46,122 nucleotides of DNA from Thermoprotei archaeon (GCA_003650675.1 QMRH01000010.1:1-46122); one strand, 5' to 3'. Positions 1 to 9,005 are shown, counted from the stretch's first letter. The notes: generated from the letters alone by a model not told the origin. Translations and numbers: made by a program.

Positions 1-925
1 ATCATGAGCAGTGTTAGATCCCGGATAATCTGCAAATATTCGTGTAGCAGGCATACCTTTAATCCAATCAACAACAGCCGCTGCCAAGCCAAGATTTGCT
101 TCCGTGACGAATGGCAAAGGACTTTTCTTTCCTCCGGCCCATATAGCGTACCCGATATCTATCGGCACAACACAATCCGTTTCGTTGTAAATTGCTTTGA
201 GGATTCCTCCCCTCGGATATATCCACGAACCTTGTTGTAATTCGGTACCTCCCTGATAAGCAACAAAACTATTTGGCCAGTTTTTCCGGGCCCAAAGAAA
301 ATGTTATTATGTGAAATCTTGTAAGCAAGCGATTTAACTTTTTTACCCTCAATCACATCTTTCTTGTAATTCTCGAACCACCATCAAGTAGGACTTTGGA
401 AATTCCGGTCGAATCCTTCGCCGTTACGTTGAATCTCAGCGTATTAGGGACATAAAGATAGCTCATGTTAACGATCTTAGGGTTATCGTAGAGAGTGAAG
501 CTCGTCGTCATACATTCAAGATTACCCTTACCATCTCTTGCGAAAATCTGAATATAGTAGACACCTTCTTCACTTAAGTTTAATGGAGATAGTAGAGAAT
601 AAACGCCGTCCGAAGAAAATAATGTTATATTTAGGGTCTTACTGGAAGGATACTTAACTAGAATGTAGGCTCCGTCTATCCCGGATTGATCTCGGATTCT
701 TGCTTTTAGGAAAAGTTTCTTGTCCTGTTGAGATTTTTCTATTATTTTTATGGTTGGGGGTTGCATGTCCTGGGATAAAAAGTAGACAGCAACTCCCACT
801 AAACTTATAATACTTATAGCGGCCAGTATTTTTCTAGTATCTATTCTTCCTTCTTTTAGTTTTCTCCGCCCAGAGATCCTGGAAGATGCTTCTAAGCCGA
901 AGGCTTCGAACATCCTCTCCCTCAT
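1..925 (-). pseudogene. Membrane-anchored extracellular protein, frame-disrupted and cut by window edge
   Basis: The first 190 codons (925 down to about 385) encode a basic cytoplasmic start, one membrane segment at about residues 33-50 (ILAAISIISLVGVAVYFL), and beta-rich extracellular sequence resembling Ig or cadherin-like repeats. That frame stops at 353, but coding sense continues in a second frame (WWFENYKKDVIEGKKVKSL) from 383. It continues again in a third frame from about 303 to base 1 (WPNSFVAYQGG, then VVPIDIGYAIWAGGKK), which is still open at the edge. The third frame has no usable start of its own, so I read all three as one gene with two frame changes within about 100 bp. Either it is a decaying gene or the sequence here has indel errors near a contig end. 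The C-terminal domain is not recognised. Confidence 0.6.
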
Positions 926-1007
926 CCACTCTCTTAATACATTATGTTACATTCTTATAACTTCACATGTAAATCTCTTTTAAATATTTTAGAAAACACC
1001 GACAAAG

Positions 1008-1172
1008 ATGAAGAAAGAGAAACAGTTCAGGGGGCCATTCCCTTGTTTAGATGTTTTCGGGGAACACGATTGTTTTAAAGAAATGGTGTCGACGGTAGTA
1101 TTATTGAACTTGTATTTGGGTTTGCCGTCTTCAATAAGGATGAAGATGGAAGATGCAAGACTCAATACTTGA
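1008..1172 (+). CDS. Possible 54-residue small protein in an otherwise empty 337-base gap
   Basis: The gap at 926-1262 holds no recognisable gene except this short open frame. It begins MKKEKQFRGPFPCLDVFGEH and ends at TGA. A TATA-like TAAATATTTT lies at 980-989, about 24 bases before the ATG, which is the spacing of a leaderless archaeal gene. Two cysteines are present, but there is no known motif, and codon evidence is too thin to prove it is real. It could be a chance frame or a gene remnant. Confidence 0.22.
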   Translation: MKKEKQFRGPFPCLDVFGEHDCFKEMVSTVVLLNLYLGLPSSIRMKMEDARLNT

Positions 1173-1262
1173 GTTTTTAACGGAATCCGACCTTAAGCCA
1201 TGTTCAGAACAAAATTCTATAGCAGTATATTCCATGTAAAAATCACAGAGCAGTGGAAACAG

Positions 1263-1949
1263 CTACATCATGTTTAGCAAGATTATGCGTAGATCGTCGC
1301 TGGCGTATTCGATTGTATCGGCTATGGTTTCCAGCATTTCTACGGCTTCTTTAAGTATGAGCATGTTTCTAAGGGAAAGATCTTCTTCCAGTATACTGAA
1401 GCTTATCTTCCTATATAGTTCATCTATTTTGTTTTCCTTTGCTTCGATTTCATCGCAGGCCTTTAAGGCTCTAACAGCGTTTACCATTGTATAGTTTAAT
1501 GCGGCTTTCAGGCTTTCAAGTATACCTAAAACTTCGTCAGTCAGCTTTTCAAGTAGGGAGATCATGTCTTTAGAGACCCCTACACCCTCATTTAATATAT
1601 GCTCTAACCTATAAGCTACTCCAACGATCTTATCTGCCAGACCTCTGATTTTAAAGAAGAGCCTTATCCACTCGTCCTTGTAAAGCAGGGAGGGCGATGT
1701 CTTAGAAATATAATTTAGGAAATCTTTTTTCACGGCTTCTGCTTCAAGTTTAAGCCTCTTTATTTCATCGATGTTTTTCTGGAAATCTTCTCGGGTTAAG
1801 GACTGAATATTATAGGTGGCGTTGATGACTTCCTTTAACATCTCTATGAGGAGAATATTTTCCTTAAGAGATAATTCAACTATCTTCTTCTGTGCAATAC
1901 TACCTTGCACAGGGTATCCTTCATTCATGAAAGCCATGTATTTCTCCAA
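1263..1949 (-). CDS. PhoU-like DUF47 family protein
   Basis: This is a 228-residue, almost entirely helical protein of the DUF47/PhoU-like family, which in archaea and bacteria usually acts with phosphate or other ion transporters as an accessory regulator. The sequence shows long amphipathic helices rich in Glu and Lys and the family-type C-terminal stretch LEMLETIADTIEYASDDLR, with acidic residues that bind metal clusters in PhoU relatives. The start is TTG with a GGTGA ribosome binding site just upstream; an internal ATG lies four codons later. No PiT-type transporter is adjacent, which is the usual partner, so the substrate is unknown. Confidence 0.7.
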   Translation of the reverse strand: MEKYMAFMNEGYPVQGSIAQKKIVELSLKENILLIEMLKEVINATYNIQSLTREDFQKNIDEIKRLKLEAEAVKKDFLNYISKTSPSLLYKDEWIRLFFKIRGLADKIVGVAYRLEHILNEGVGVSKDMISLLEKLTDEVLGILESLKAALNYTMVNAVRALKACDEIEAKENKIDELYRKISFSILEEDLSLRNMLILKEAVEMLETIADTIEYASDDLRIILLNMM

Positions 1950-1984
1950 GTCTTTTCACCATAAGGAAAATATAGGGATTTCGC

Positions 1985-2257
1985 TTACTTGTTTAATGGA
2001 GCCCGACATGTAGCTATTGTTCTATCGGCTACACCGTGCATCTGGAGTTCCTCTTCATTACACCAAACTTCGTTCTCCGGTGTTTCATCCCATGCTAGAA
2101 CCCTAAATCTTAGCTTCTTTTTACCGGCTACTACGGCCTCAAGCTCATTTTCGATTTTCAGGTATTTAATGGCCTTAGGATTCATCTTCGCCGTACCTTT
2201 CTGTACATCACTTCTTCTCCGTAGTCTCATTCTTTTCTCTATCCTAGCCTGAGTCAA
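1985..2257 (-). CDS. Small conserved-looking archaeal protein, function unknown
   Basis: The product is about 90 residues. A basic N-terminal segment (RIEKRMRLRRRSDVQKG) leads into a compact beta-rich domain with KKKLRFRVLAWDETPENEVW and a C-terminal HGVADRTIATCRAP. I do not recognise the family. An in-frame ATG exists six codons upstream (2275), but I prefer the TTG at 2257: GAGGTG lies six bases before it, and an AT-rich TATA-like stretch around 2285-2310 would place the transcript start downstream of the ATG. The composition suggests an RNA or ribosome binding protein, but that is only inference. Confidence 0.55.
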   Translation of the reverse strand: MTQARIEKRMRLRRRSDVQKGTAKMNPKAIKYLKIENELEAVVAGKKKLRFRVLAWDETPENEVWCNEEELQMHGVADRTIATCRAPLNK

Positions 2258-2347
2258 AAGCCCCACCTCTCTCATTAATGTCCATTAACTAATAAATTTA
2301 AATTATTTCTGGATGCAGATAATGGGCTGGGAAGACTCAACCATACT

Positions 2348-2425
2348 TTACCAAGGGATAATTTTCGTATCAGAGCCTAGCCTGATCTTCATCGGTTTTC
2401 CTCCGCGCTCTATGACCTTCTTCAT
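2348..2425 (-). CDS. Possible leaderless 25-residue ORF upstream of the small basic protein
   Basis: A short frame begins MKKVIERGGKPMKIRLGSDT and ends at TAA. Its ATG lies 27 bases from the centre of a good TATA box (2448-2456), which is the exact geometry of a leaderless archaeal transcript. It has no recognisable domain. It may be a small protein, a leader peptide or chance. Confidence 0.3.
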   Translation of the reverse strand: MKKVIERGGKPMKIRLGSDTKIIPW

Positions 2426-2447
2426 TCATATCGAAAACCCTTGATAG

Positions 2448-2456
2448 TTTATAAAA
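2448..2456 (-). promoter_or_regulatory. TATA box
   Basis: On the minus strand this reads TTTTATAAA, a close match to the archaeal TATA consensus. It sits 27 bases upstream of the 25-residue frame and upstream of the gene at 1985-2257. Confidence 0.5.
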
Positions 2457-2513
2457 GGATTGCGCCCGTCAAAATGGTGTAGTCCTTTAATGTGCTTTGT
2501 TCCTCGCCCAATA

Positions 2514-4307
2514 TCACTCTTCTTCCATTATCTTCCTTCGTATTTTATTGATTTTAATTCGCTCTATTTCCTCGAGTACTTTTAGATCTTCATCTGGTAT
2601 CGGTTCGGGAAGATTTTTTAAAGCCTCTACGTGCTCGAATGGTACATCCACATATAAGGTATCCCCTTCCTTTATCTGTCTGCCAACCATGACGTTTCCG
2701 CGTATGGAGACTGCAACCTCCATGCCCGTTTTTGCCTCCCTAATTGCATTGCCTTTATCCTGTATCTGCATTATCCTGCCCACTTGTTTCCCGTCGCTCC
2801 TCATGAGGGGGGCTCCTGGCTTTAGAATCCCACCTAAAACCTTTATGCCAACTATGACTGGGTCGCGTCGTCTAAATACGTAGCCTGGTAGAATCTGTAT
2901 CTTGGCTGGGTATATTAGTTTCGAGAGGGTTAGGGTTGCATCCCTATGCTTGGCTTCTTCAACCCATTGGAGGTAATCTTCCACGAGCCTATAGATGATC
3001 CTACTGCTAAATATCTTGACCCCTGTTTTCTGGGCCTCGAATTCTATTTCTGGGGGTATTTTAACATTGAATGCCAGTATAACACCAAGATATTTATCCT
3101 CCTTCTTTACAAGCGAAGCCTCAATTACATCCCGCTTGGCTACTGGACCTATATCTGCATATCTGACAGGCACATTGTACCGCTTTACATAGTCTACTAG
3201 GGCTTCAAGAGAGCCTAGGGTGTCTGCCTTAATGATAACCCCTAGAATTTCTCTGCGAAGCCTTATGCTTGCAATCTCTTCTGCTATGGAATCTATTATT
3301 TGCTGTAATTTTTCGCCTTCCCATATGGCTACTACTGGTGCGCCAGCTAAAGCATCCTCGAGCTTGGGAGCCGCTATCTTGACCCCTGCTGCAGCGGCTA
3401 TCTGTTCCACCTGCTTGAAGCGATCCTCAGGCGACCTTATTTCATCGAGGGGTTTAGGAACCAAAATAGCTCTAACCTTGGTGACTATGGGTTTCGTCAT
3501 CCCGCCTACCACTATGATATCTCCCTTCCGAAGTATGCCATCGTAGATTATCGTGTCGATTGTTGTCCCTAATCCTGGCTCCTCTTTAACCTCTAAGACT
3601 ACGCCTCTGGCAGGCTCCTCCACGGTCTTTAGGTGATCTAACATGAATCTTTGAGCTAGTCCCGCCAAGACCATAAGGAGATCGGGGATCCCTTCCCCTG
3701 TCGTCGCGCTAGTCGGTATTATAGCTACAATTTTAGAGAAATCGCTTATTCTATCGTAGCGATCTGCTCTGAATCCTAGGTTTTTGAATTCACCTATTAT
3801 CTTGTATAGCAATTCCTCAAGTTTTATTACGACGGCTTCTTGTTGTTTTTTAACGGTCTCTAAGAAACTTGCCCCGGGAGTTGGCCGCCAACCAGGTATT
3901 TTATCTATCTTGTTTGCAACCACTAGGAAAGGCGTCCTACGTGCCTTTAATATTTCCACGCTTTCATACGTTTGTTTCTCGAAACCACGGTTTATATCTA
4001 TCACTAGGATAGCTATGTCGGCGATGCTACCGCCCCTCTTTCTAAGGTTGACGAAAGCCTCATGCCCCGGCGTGTCTATGACTAATAGGCCTGGGATCCT
4101 AACCCTGGCTTTAATACGTTTCAATAATGGTCCGCAAACTTTCTCTAGGGCACTCCAGGGCAGGAAGGATGCTCCTATATGCTGTGTCATCGTTCCAGGC
4201 TCTTTGAGAGCAACAGCTGTTCCCCTTATCTTATCTAGGAGTGTAGTCTTACCTACATCAACATGCCCTAGGACAACGACAATAGGTGATCTAACCCACT
4301 CTCCCAT
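2514..4307 (-). CDS. infB: Translation initiation factor aIF5B (IF-2 family GTPase)
   Basis: aIF5B is the ribosomal GTPase that promotes subunit joining and initiator tRNA placement. The roughly 597-residue product has the expected order: a GTPase domain at the N-terminus with G1 GHVDVGKTT, G3 DTPGHE and G4 NKID; a beta-barrel domain II; the alpha-beta-alpha domain III; and the C-terminal barrel. It lacks the long eukaryotic N-terminal extension, as is normal for archaea. I place the start at the ATG giving MGEWVRSPIV; an in-frame TTG lies four codons upstream. A TATA-like AAATATTAAGT lies about 4338-4348. Confidence 0.97.
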   Translation of the reverse strand: MGEWVRSPIVVVLGHVDVGKTTLLDKIRGTAVALKEPGTMTQHIGASFLPWSALEKVCGPLLKRIKARVRIPGLLVIDTPGHEAFVNLRKRGGSIADIAILVIDINRGFEKQTYESVEILKARRTPFLVVANKIDKIPGWRPTPGASFLETVKKQQEAVVIKLEELLYKIIGEFKNLGFRADRYDRISDFSKIVAIIPTSATTGEGIPDLLMVLAGLAQRFMLDHLKTVEEPARGVVLEVKEEPGLGTTIDTIIYDGILRKGDIIVVGGMTKPIVTKVRAILVPKPLDEIRSPEDRFKQVEQIAAAAGVKIAAPKLEDALAGAPVVAIWEGEKLQQIIDSIAEEIASIRLRREILGVIIKADTLGSLEALVDYVKRYNVPVRYADIGPVAKRDVIEASLVKKEDKYLGVILAFNVKIPPEIEFEAQKTGVKIFSSRIIYRLVEDYLQWVEEAKHRDATLTLSKLIYPAKIQILPGYVFRRRDPVIVGIKVLGGILKPGAPLMRSDGKQVGRIMQIQDKGNAIREAKTGMEVAVSIRGNVMVGRQIKEGDTLYVDVPFEHVEALKNLPEPIPDEDLKVLEEIERIKINKIRRKIMEEE

Positions 4308-4442
4308 TACATGCCCCAAGAGATTATTTCCCGCTTTTACTTAATATTTTCTAATGAAAACATGGAGCGCTCCTGAAACGGCATCGATATGAAAATCTAT
4401 TTTATAGTGCAGTGGCAGTAATACCATAAGGTAGATGTAATT

Positions 4443-4790
4443 ATGGGAGAATTGAAATTTAAAGCAGTCATATCTTCAAAGACTCTAATTTCAAATCCTC
4501 TGGGAGAACATCTAGTTAAACTGGAGCTAGTGGAGGAAAGGGAGCTACCCGGACCAATCATCGCCTCTCAAAGTAGAGACGGTGATTTAATGCGGGAGAT
4601 AATGCCGATAGTAAACCAAGTTGTACGATCTCTGACCCCGAAAGCCAGAATCACTATACCCCGCTTAACCCTGTTTTTAACGGAAGAAGAATGGGATATG
4701 ATATCGAGAAAACCTGAGATAGGAGAGGAAGTAGAAGTTGTAATCCATGAAGAAAAAGGTGAACTTTCAATTAAAATAATATCGCTTTAA
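4443..4790 (+). CDS. Uncharacterised 115-residue archaeal protein
   Basis: The protein begins MGELKFKAVISSKTL and has an alternating beta-strand pattern with LVKLELVEERELPGP and a C-terminal EEVEVVIHEEKGELSIKII. There is no signal peptide, membrane segment or metal motif. It is divergent from aIF5B and convergent with rpoK. The size and beta-rich pattern are reminiscent of arcadin-1-like proteins of the crenactin system, but no crenactin is in the window and I cannot verify the relation. I therefore leave it unnamed. Confidence 0.7.
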   Translation: MGELKFKAVISSKTLISNPLGEHLVKLELVEERELPGPIIASQSRDGDLMREIMPIVNQVVRSLTPKARITIPRLTLFLTEEEWDMISRKPEIGEEVEVVIHEEKGELSIKIISL

Positions 4791-4814
4791 AAACACCTTA
4801 TTATTAAAATAAAC

Positions 4815-5084
4815 TTATTCTATTTCGAGGTATTTTAACGGGATGTCCTGGTATTTATTGTTCGGCAGCCTTCTTCTAACGATTATAGGTAAGACTTTTG
4901 CTTTAAGCTCCATTAACGCTATTTCTATAGGATCCTTTACATGTGGCGGTATTTTAAGAAGTACTGGCGCCCCTAGAGTTATTTGTAAAGCCCGTGCGCC
5001 GACTATTCTTGCCTTCTCGTATCTCGTTAATTTTCGGGGGCCGATCTTGATGTCAAATTTTGTTTGCATTACCATTATTTTCAC
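4815..5084 (-). CDS. rpoK: DNA-directed RNA polymerase subunit K (Rpo6)
   Basis: This is the archaeal counterpart of bacterial omega and eukaryotic Rpb6, a small assembly subunit of RNA polymerase. The 89-residue product carries the family signature [17 protein letters not shown], followed by GAP and a C-terminal PLKYLEIE. The GTG start overlaps the last base of the upstream thermosome stop codon, so the two are probably co-transcribed. Internal ATGs at codons 4 and 6 are alternative starts. Confidence 0.94.
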   Translation of the reverse strand: MKIMVMQTKFDIKIGPRKLTRYEKARIVGARALQITLGAPVLLKIPPHVKDPIEIALMELKAKVLPIIVRRRLPNNKYQDIPLKYLEIE

Positions 5085-6733
5085 TACTCAAATTCCTCTT
5101 TACGTTCTCCTTCTTTACCTTTTTCCTTCGGTGGAGCGGCTGCTATTATATCATCTATTCTTAGGATCATTTCGGCTGCCTCGGTGGCGGATTTAAGCTT
5201 CTGCTTTACAACCCTTGATGGCTCAATCACATTAGCCTTGAACATATCTGCGATTCTACTGTTTAATACGTCGACTCCAGCCCACACCTCTCCCTTCTCG
5301 TGTCTGTTGCGGAGTTCCACTACAGCGTCGATCGGCTCCATACCGGCGTTGTGGGCTAAGATTGCTGGAATGGATTCTAATGCCTCCGCATACTTTAATA
5401 CTGCTAACTGTTCTTTACTACCTAATGTGGTTGCGAACTCCCGTAGTCTTCGGGCGATCTCTATTTCTGGTGCACCACCGCCTGCGAGTATTTTCGGTTC
5501 TTCTATCACGTTCCTTACAACACATAACGCGTCGTGTACGGCTCTTTCAACCTCGTCGACGATGTGTTCAGCCCCTCCCCTTACAAGTATTGTTACTGCC
5601 CTCGGGTTGGGGCACTTCTCAATGAAGACCATTTTATCTTCTCCGATTTTACGCTCCTCCACCATTCCCGCAGTTCCTAGGTCTTTTTCAGTTAAGTCTT
5701 CAATATTCGTGATGATTTTAGCTCCGGTGGCCTTAGCTAGTCGCTCGATATCGGATCTTTTAACCCTGCGTATTGCCATTATTCCCTTCTTTGCTAAATA
5801 GTGTTGGGCTAGGTCGTCGATTCCCTTCTGGGTTATGACAACATTGGTGCCAATGGATGCTATTTTATCAACCATCTTCTTGAGTATTTCAGCTTCCTGT
5901 TCGAGGAAGGCTTTTAATTGCTCGGGGCTTGTTACGCGGATTTTGGCGCTCCACTCCGGTTTCTCTATTTCCAAGGGAGTATCGAGGAGGGCGATTTTTG
6001 CGTTTTCTATCCTTTTAGGCATATCTGGGTGTACCACTTCCTTGTCTAGCACTATTCCTTTAACCAGCTCGGTGTCCTCAATGGATTCACCCTTCTTCTT
6101 CTCTACTTTAATGTCGTTTAAATCGACTTTGAATTTTCCATCAGATGTCTTTTGGACGACGTTAAGGGCTGCTTCTACGGCCAATTCGGCGAGAAAGTCC
6201 CTGAACTCTGCAACTACTTTGCTGGCCAGTGCTGTGGCAGCAACTTGTTTGAGAACTTGTTTATCTAGTGGGTCGACTTTTACTGCTATTTCATCAACGG
6301 TCTTTAAGGCTTCTTCTAATGCTTTCTTAAAACCGCTTATAACAAGGGTAGAGTGAATATTTTCGTCCAATAGCTCGCCGGCATTCTTCAACAATTCTCC
6401 GGCCAATACAACTACGCTTGTAGTACCGTCACCTACCTCTTCATCCTGGGCTTTAGCAACCTCTACTAACATTTTTGCGGCAGGATGCTGTACATCCATT
6501 TCCTTTAGTATGGTTGCACCGTCACCTGTTATAGTTGCACTCCCGAAAGCGTCTACAAGCAGTTTATCCATTCCCCTTGGACCCAGAGAGGAAGCTAAAG
6601 TTTCAGCAATTATTCGTGCGGCAAGTATATTGGTGCGTCGAGCCTCCTCTCCAACAGTCCTAGAGGTCCCTTCCTTTAGAATTAACGCGGGTATAGTCCC
6701 TTTCATAGTCCCTTTACTGGTTTGTAGTGACAT
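5084..6733 (-). CDS. thsA: Thermosome subunit (group II chaperonin)
   Basis: The ATP-dependent thermosome folds proteins in a double ring with a built-in lid. This subunit shows the N-terminal ATP-binding signature [15 protein letters not shown], the [15 protein letters not shown] motif, an apical domain, and the late [14 protein letters not shown] motif. The tail is short and charged, without the GGM repeat of mesophilic versions. An upstream ATG at 6760 is only about 12 bases from the TATA box, so the start is more likely the ATG at 6733, which follows a GGTGA site. A second, clearly different subunit lies at 26154-27821, so the rings could be hetero-oligomeric. Confidence 0.97.
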   Translation of the reverse strand: MSLQTSKGTMKGTIPALILKEGTSRTVGEEARRTNILAARIIAETLASSLGPRGMDKLLVDAFGSATITGDGATILKEMDVQHPAAKMLVEVAKAQDEEVGDGTTSVVVLAGELLKNAGELLDENIHSTLVISGFKKALEEALKTVDEIAVKVDPLDKQVLKQVAATALASKVVAEFRDFLAELAVEAALNVVQKTSDGKFKVDLNDIKVEKKKGESIEDTELVKGIVLDKEVVHPDMPKRIENAKIALLDTPLEIEKPEWSAKIRVTSPEQLKAFLEQEAEILKKMVDKIASIGTNVVITQKGIDDLAQHYLAKKGIMAIRRVKRSDIERLAKATGAKIITNIEDLTEKDLGTAGMVEERKIGEDKMVFIEKCPNPRAVTILVRGGAEHIVDEVERAVHDALCVVRNVIEEPKILAGGGAPEIEIARRLREFATTLGSKEQLAVLKYAEALESIPAILAHNAGMEPIDAVVELRNRHEKGEVWAGVDVLNSRIADMFKANVIEPSRVVKQKLKSATEAAEMILRIDDIIAAAPPKEKGKEGERKEEFE

Positions 6734-6767
6734 AATCTCACCGCGTCGTAATTTCAACATTACGCTT

Positions 6768-6780
6768 CTATATATACTTT
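6768..6780 (-). promoter_or_regulatory. TATA box of the thermosome-rpoK operon
   Basis: The minus strand reads AAAAGTATATATAG, a strong archaeal TATA element. Its distance rules out the first ATG and fits the start at 6733 with a short leader. Confidence 0.6.
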
Positions 6781-6800
6781 TCTCGCATTCTTCTCGGTAT

Positions 6801-6809
6801 TTTTATAAG
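6801..6809 (+). promoter_or_regulatory. TATA box of the signal peptidase gene
   Basis: TTTTATAAG lies about 45 bases upstream of the ATG at 6851 and is back-to-back with the thermosome promoter on the other strand. Confidence 0.45.
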
Positions 6810-6850
6810 TAAAAGACCATAACTAAGCATCTTGCATGGGGAACTGGTAA

Positions 6851-7360
6851 ATGAAGCTTAGCGATATAGCGGAAATTATAGCGGTAATATTCTTAGCATT
6901 ATTAATGCTTCAGTTCAACAATATTCTTAGCTTTGTTACAGGCAGCTCCATCCCAGTGGCCGTTGTCTCCAGCTATAGTATGGACCCGGTCCTCCATGTA
7001 GGGGATATAATAGTGACCGTACAAGCTGGGGACATAAACATCGGCGACATAGTTGTTTACTCACGTGGGAACGACTATATAGTTCATAGGGTAATAAAGA
7101 CAGTTAACATGGACACTTACATAACCAAGGGGGATGCGAACTCTCTACCCGATTCAAGACCGGTAACACGTGAACAGATAAAGGGTAAAGTTTACATGGT
7201 CATCCCCTACATGGGCTCCCTTTCTCTCATATTCAATAAATCACCAATACTTGTTATATTTTATTTCCTTATACTGATCTCTATAATCTTCCTCTCAGAT
7301 TACCTAGCCGAGGAAAAATCCAAAAAGAATTCTTCAAACCACACCGAAAACAAAACCTAA
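6851..7360 (+). CDS. Archaeal signal peptidase I
   Basis: The enzyme removes signal peptides from secreted proteins at the outer face of the membrane. The 169-residue sequence has an N-terminal membrane segment (IIAVIFLALLMLQF), the catalytic serine in SSYSMDP, the strand GDIIV, the archaeal/ER-type histidine in YIVHRVI in place of the bacterial lysine, and the conserved GDAN box. A second membrane segment follows near residues 127-150 (LVIFYFLILISIIFL), then a charged tail. It is 36 bases ahead of the acetyltransferase gene and probably co-transcribed with it. Confidence 0.93.
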   Translation: MKLSDIAEIIAVIFLALLMLQFNNILSFVTGSSIPVAVVSSYSMDPVLHVGDIIVTVQAGDINIGDIVVYSRGNDYIVHRVIKTVNMDTYITKGDANSLPDSRPVTREQIKGKVYMVIPYMGSLSLIFNKSPILVIFYFLILISIIFLSDYLAEEKSKKNSSNHTENKT

Positions 7361-7396
7361 ATTATTGAATTAACTTTTCATTTTCTGCGGTAAACC

Positions 7397-7894
7397 ATGG
7401 AGACAGGAAATGTATTGAAAAACGGGTATACTATACGTAATTTTCAGCCTGAAGACTTGGGGAAAGTAATATATATTAATAGAAAATGTCTCCCCGAAAA
7501 CTATCCCTCCTTCTTTTTCATGGAACATTATAGAAACTATCCACAGGCATTTCTCGTTGCAGAGAAAGAAAACGACGTTGTAGGATACATTATGTGTAGA
7601 ATAGAGTGGGGGAGATCGTTTTTCCGTCATCTACCTACCCGTCTCGGCCATGTTATATCTATAGCCGTTTTACCCGAAGCTAGGGGGATAGGTATAGGTA
7701 AGACGCTTATGCTTAAGGCCATGGAGGCCATGAAAAAAGTCTACGATGTACATGAGTATTATCTCGAGGTCCGGGCCTCCAATCTTTCAGCAATACGTCT
7801 ATACGAAAAACTCGGATTCAAGATAGTGCGGCTACTTAAAGGATACTATTCCGATGGGGAAGATGCCTACCTTATGGCACGCCCAGCACGTTAA
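7397..7894 (+). CDS. rimI: RimI/Ard1-type protein N-terminal acetyltransferase
   Basis: This is a 165-residue GNAT-fold enzyme of the archaeal Nat (Ard1/RimI) family, which transfers acetyl from acetyl-CoA to protein N-termini. The start of the fold (YTIRNFQPEDLGKVIYIN) and the substrate-side LPENYPSFFF segment are typical. The acetyl-CoA binding motif ARGIGIGKTLM is intact, as is the late NLSAIRLYEKLGF. It follows the signal peptidase gene closely on the same strand. Confidence 0.92.
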   Translation: METGNVLKNGYTIRNFQPEDLGKVIYINRKCLPENYPSFFFMEHYRNYPQAFLVAEKENDVVGYIMCRIEWGRSFFRHLPTRLGHVISIAVLPEARGIGIGKTLMLKAMEAMKKVYDVHEYYLEVRASNLSAIRLYEKLGFKIVRLLKGYYSDGEDAYLMARPAR

Positions 7895-7912
7895 GCCATC
7901 TTACGCATTAAT

Positions 7913-8836
7913 TTAATGGCATTTGAGATTCCTTATAATATTCTGAGCCTCGTATCTTTCACTGGCTTTTTCTTCGCTGAAAACCGTTATTATAGCGTAT
8001 AGTCTATTGGATTTTTCACAGTGCCAAAGGAAAATCCTCATCCTCTTAGTCTTTTTAATAAAAGGTAGGGGAATGCCTCTCTGGCTCACCAGTTGAATAG
8101 CTTTATGCCCTGAGACTATAGCGTCTTCTCTCTTTATTTTACCAAATTTCCCGAAAAATTTGTCGACGTCTTTCCTAAGCGTAGCATCGTACCAGTCTTC
8201 CAGGTTATTATAGTATTCCTTTAGAATGATGTTGGCCATGCTGTTGTATGCTAATAAAATGTAGGCGTTGTCCTTTCTTCTATAAAACCTGGCTAGCGAT
8301 AGTCCAGTAGTCACCTTGTAGTATGTTAAGTCGAATGTGCTAGGGAGGGTTAATTTTATACCGTAAAAGTTCCAGAAATACTTCTCTCCATGACATTTAA
8401 GTGAAGGTAGGATGGTTTTTGACAGAAATGAATGGTATTTTTCGTAATCCTTTGTAGTTGAATACAGGAATAACGTGCAAAGCCTTTCACTGTTCTCGCA
8501 ATACCAATGTAACACATCTGAACAGTTTTCCTCATCTAAATTTATCCTTGAGAGGATCGCATCGTGGTTCATTACTTTAACGTTAACGCGCCCGATGGCT
8601 TTCAGCTTAGGATTCTTCTTTTTTAAATTTTCTATGATTTTTTTCATAGTATTTTTTACATCGGGCATTTTCTCAAACGGAATTTTTTCCCAGTTCACTT
8701 CAATTCTTACACCGTACTCGTCTTCTATCTGCAGGAAACCGTTCTTCTTCTTGATTTGTTCACGAGTGAGATCCCATGTTTCAGGTATTTTCAATAGAAA
8801 ACCTCTCCACCCGAAATCCTTTATCCTTCCTTTCAA
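7913..8836 (-). CDS. Uncharacterised protein made of two related halves
   Basis: The 307-residue product has no signal peptide or membrane segment. It is an internal duplication: residues about 10-150 and 152-307 follow the same pattern. GFLLKIPETWDLT matches GIKLTLPSTFDLT, LHWYCENSERLCTL matches FLWHCEKSNRLYAI, and both halves end LKCH. Starts of the type GF.L.LPE.WDLT recall Mog1/PsbP-like (DUF1795) domains, but this is only a resemblance. The first codon is TTG. It is convergent with the acetyltransferase gene. Confidence 0.7.
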   Translation of the reverse strand: MKGRIKDFGWRGFLLKIPETWDLTREQIKKKNGFLQIEDEYGVRIEVNWEKIPFEKMPDVKNTMKKIIENLKKKNPKLKAIGRVNVKVMNHDAILSRINLDEENCSDVLHWYCENSERLCTLFLYSTTKDYEKYHSFLSKTILPSLKCHGEKYFWNFYGIKLTLPSTFDLTYYKVTTGLSLARFYRRKDNAYILLAYNSMANIILKEYYNNLEDWYDATLRKDVDKFFGKFGKIKREDAIVSGHKAIQLVSQRGIPLPFIKKTKRMRIFLWHCEKSNRLYAIITVFSEEKASERYEAQNIIRNLKCH

Positions 8837-8991
8837 CCCTAATACCTCAGAAGTTAATTATAATTATCTATGATATATGTTTCTAAACAATAATAGCTTA
8901 AAACTCGCTGTAACTTGTATTCACCGACTATACCTTTTGTCAACTATCTCTGAACTGGTGTCGGGCATCCTTGATGACGCCAACCTAAGAG

Positions 8992-9005
8992 TAATATTTT
9001 AAAAT
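8992..9005 (+). promoter_or_regulatory. TATA box of the L40e gene
   Basis: TAATATTTTAAAAT lies about 30-40 bases upstream of the L40e ATG at 9035 and supports a very short leader. Confidence 0.5.

Noticed and set aside
159-383. Walker A-like FGPGKTGQIV in the middle frame of the broken gene at the left edge
   Set aside because: The stretch lies where coding sense has already moved to the third frame; it is a chance match.
2497-4344. Long plus-strand open frames opposite aIF5B and other large genes
   Set aside because: They are antisense shadows of well-conserved genes with no recognisable protein features.
8940-8990. C/D box guide RNA suggested by CTGA near 8950 and TTGATGA near 8971
   Set aside because: The order and spacing of a full C-D'-C'-D set are not met; no final D box follows.
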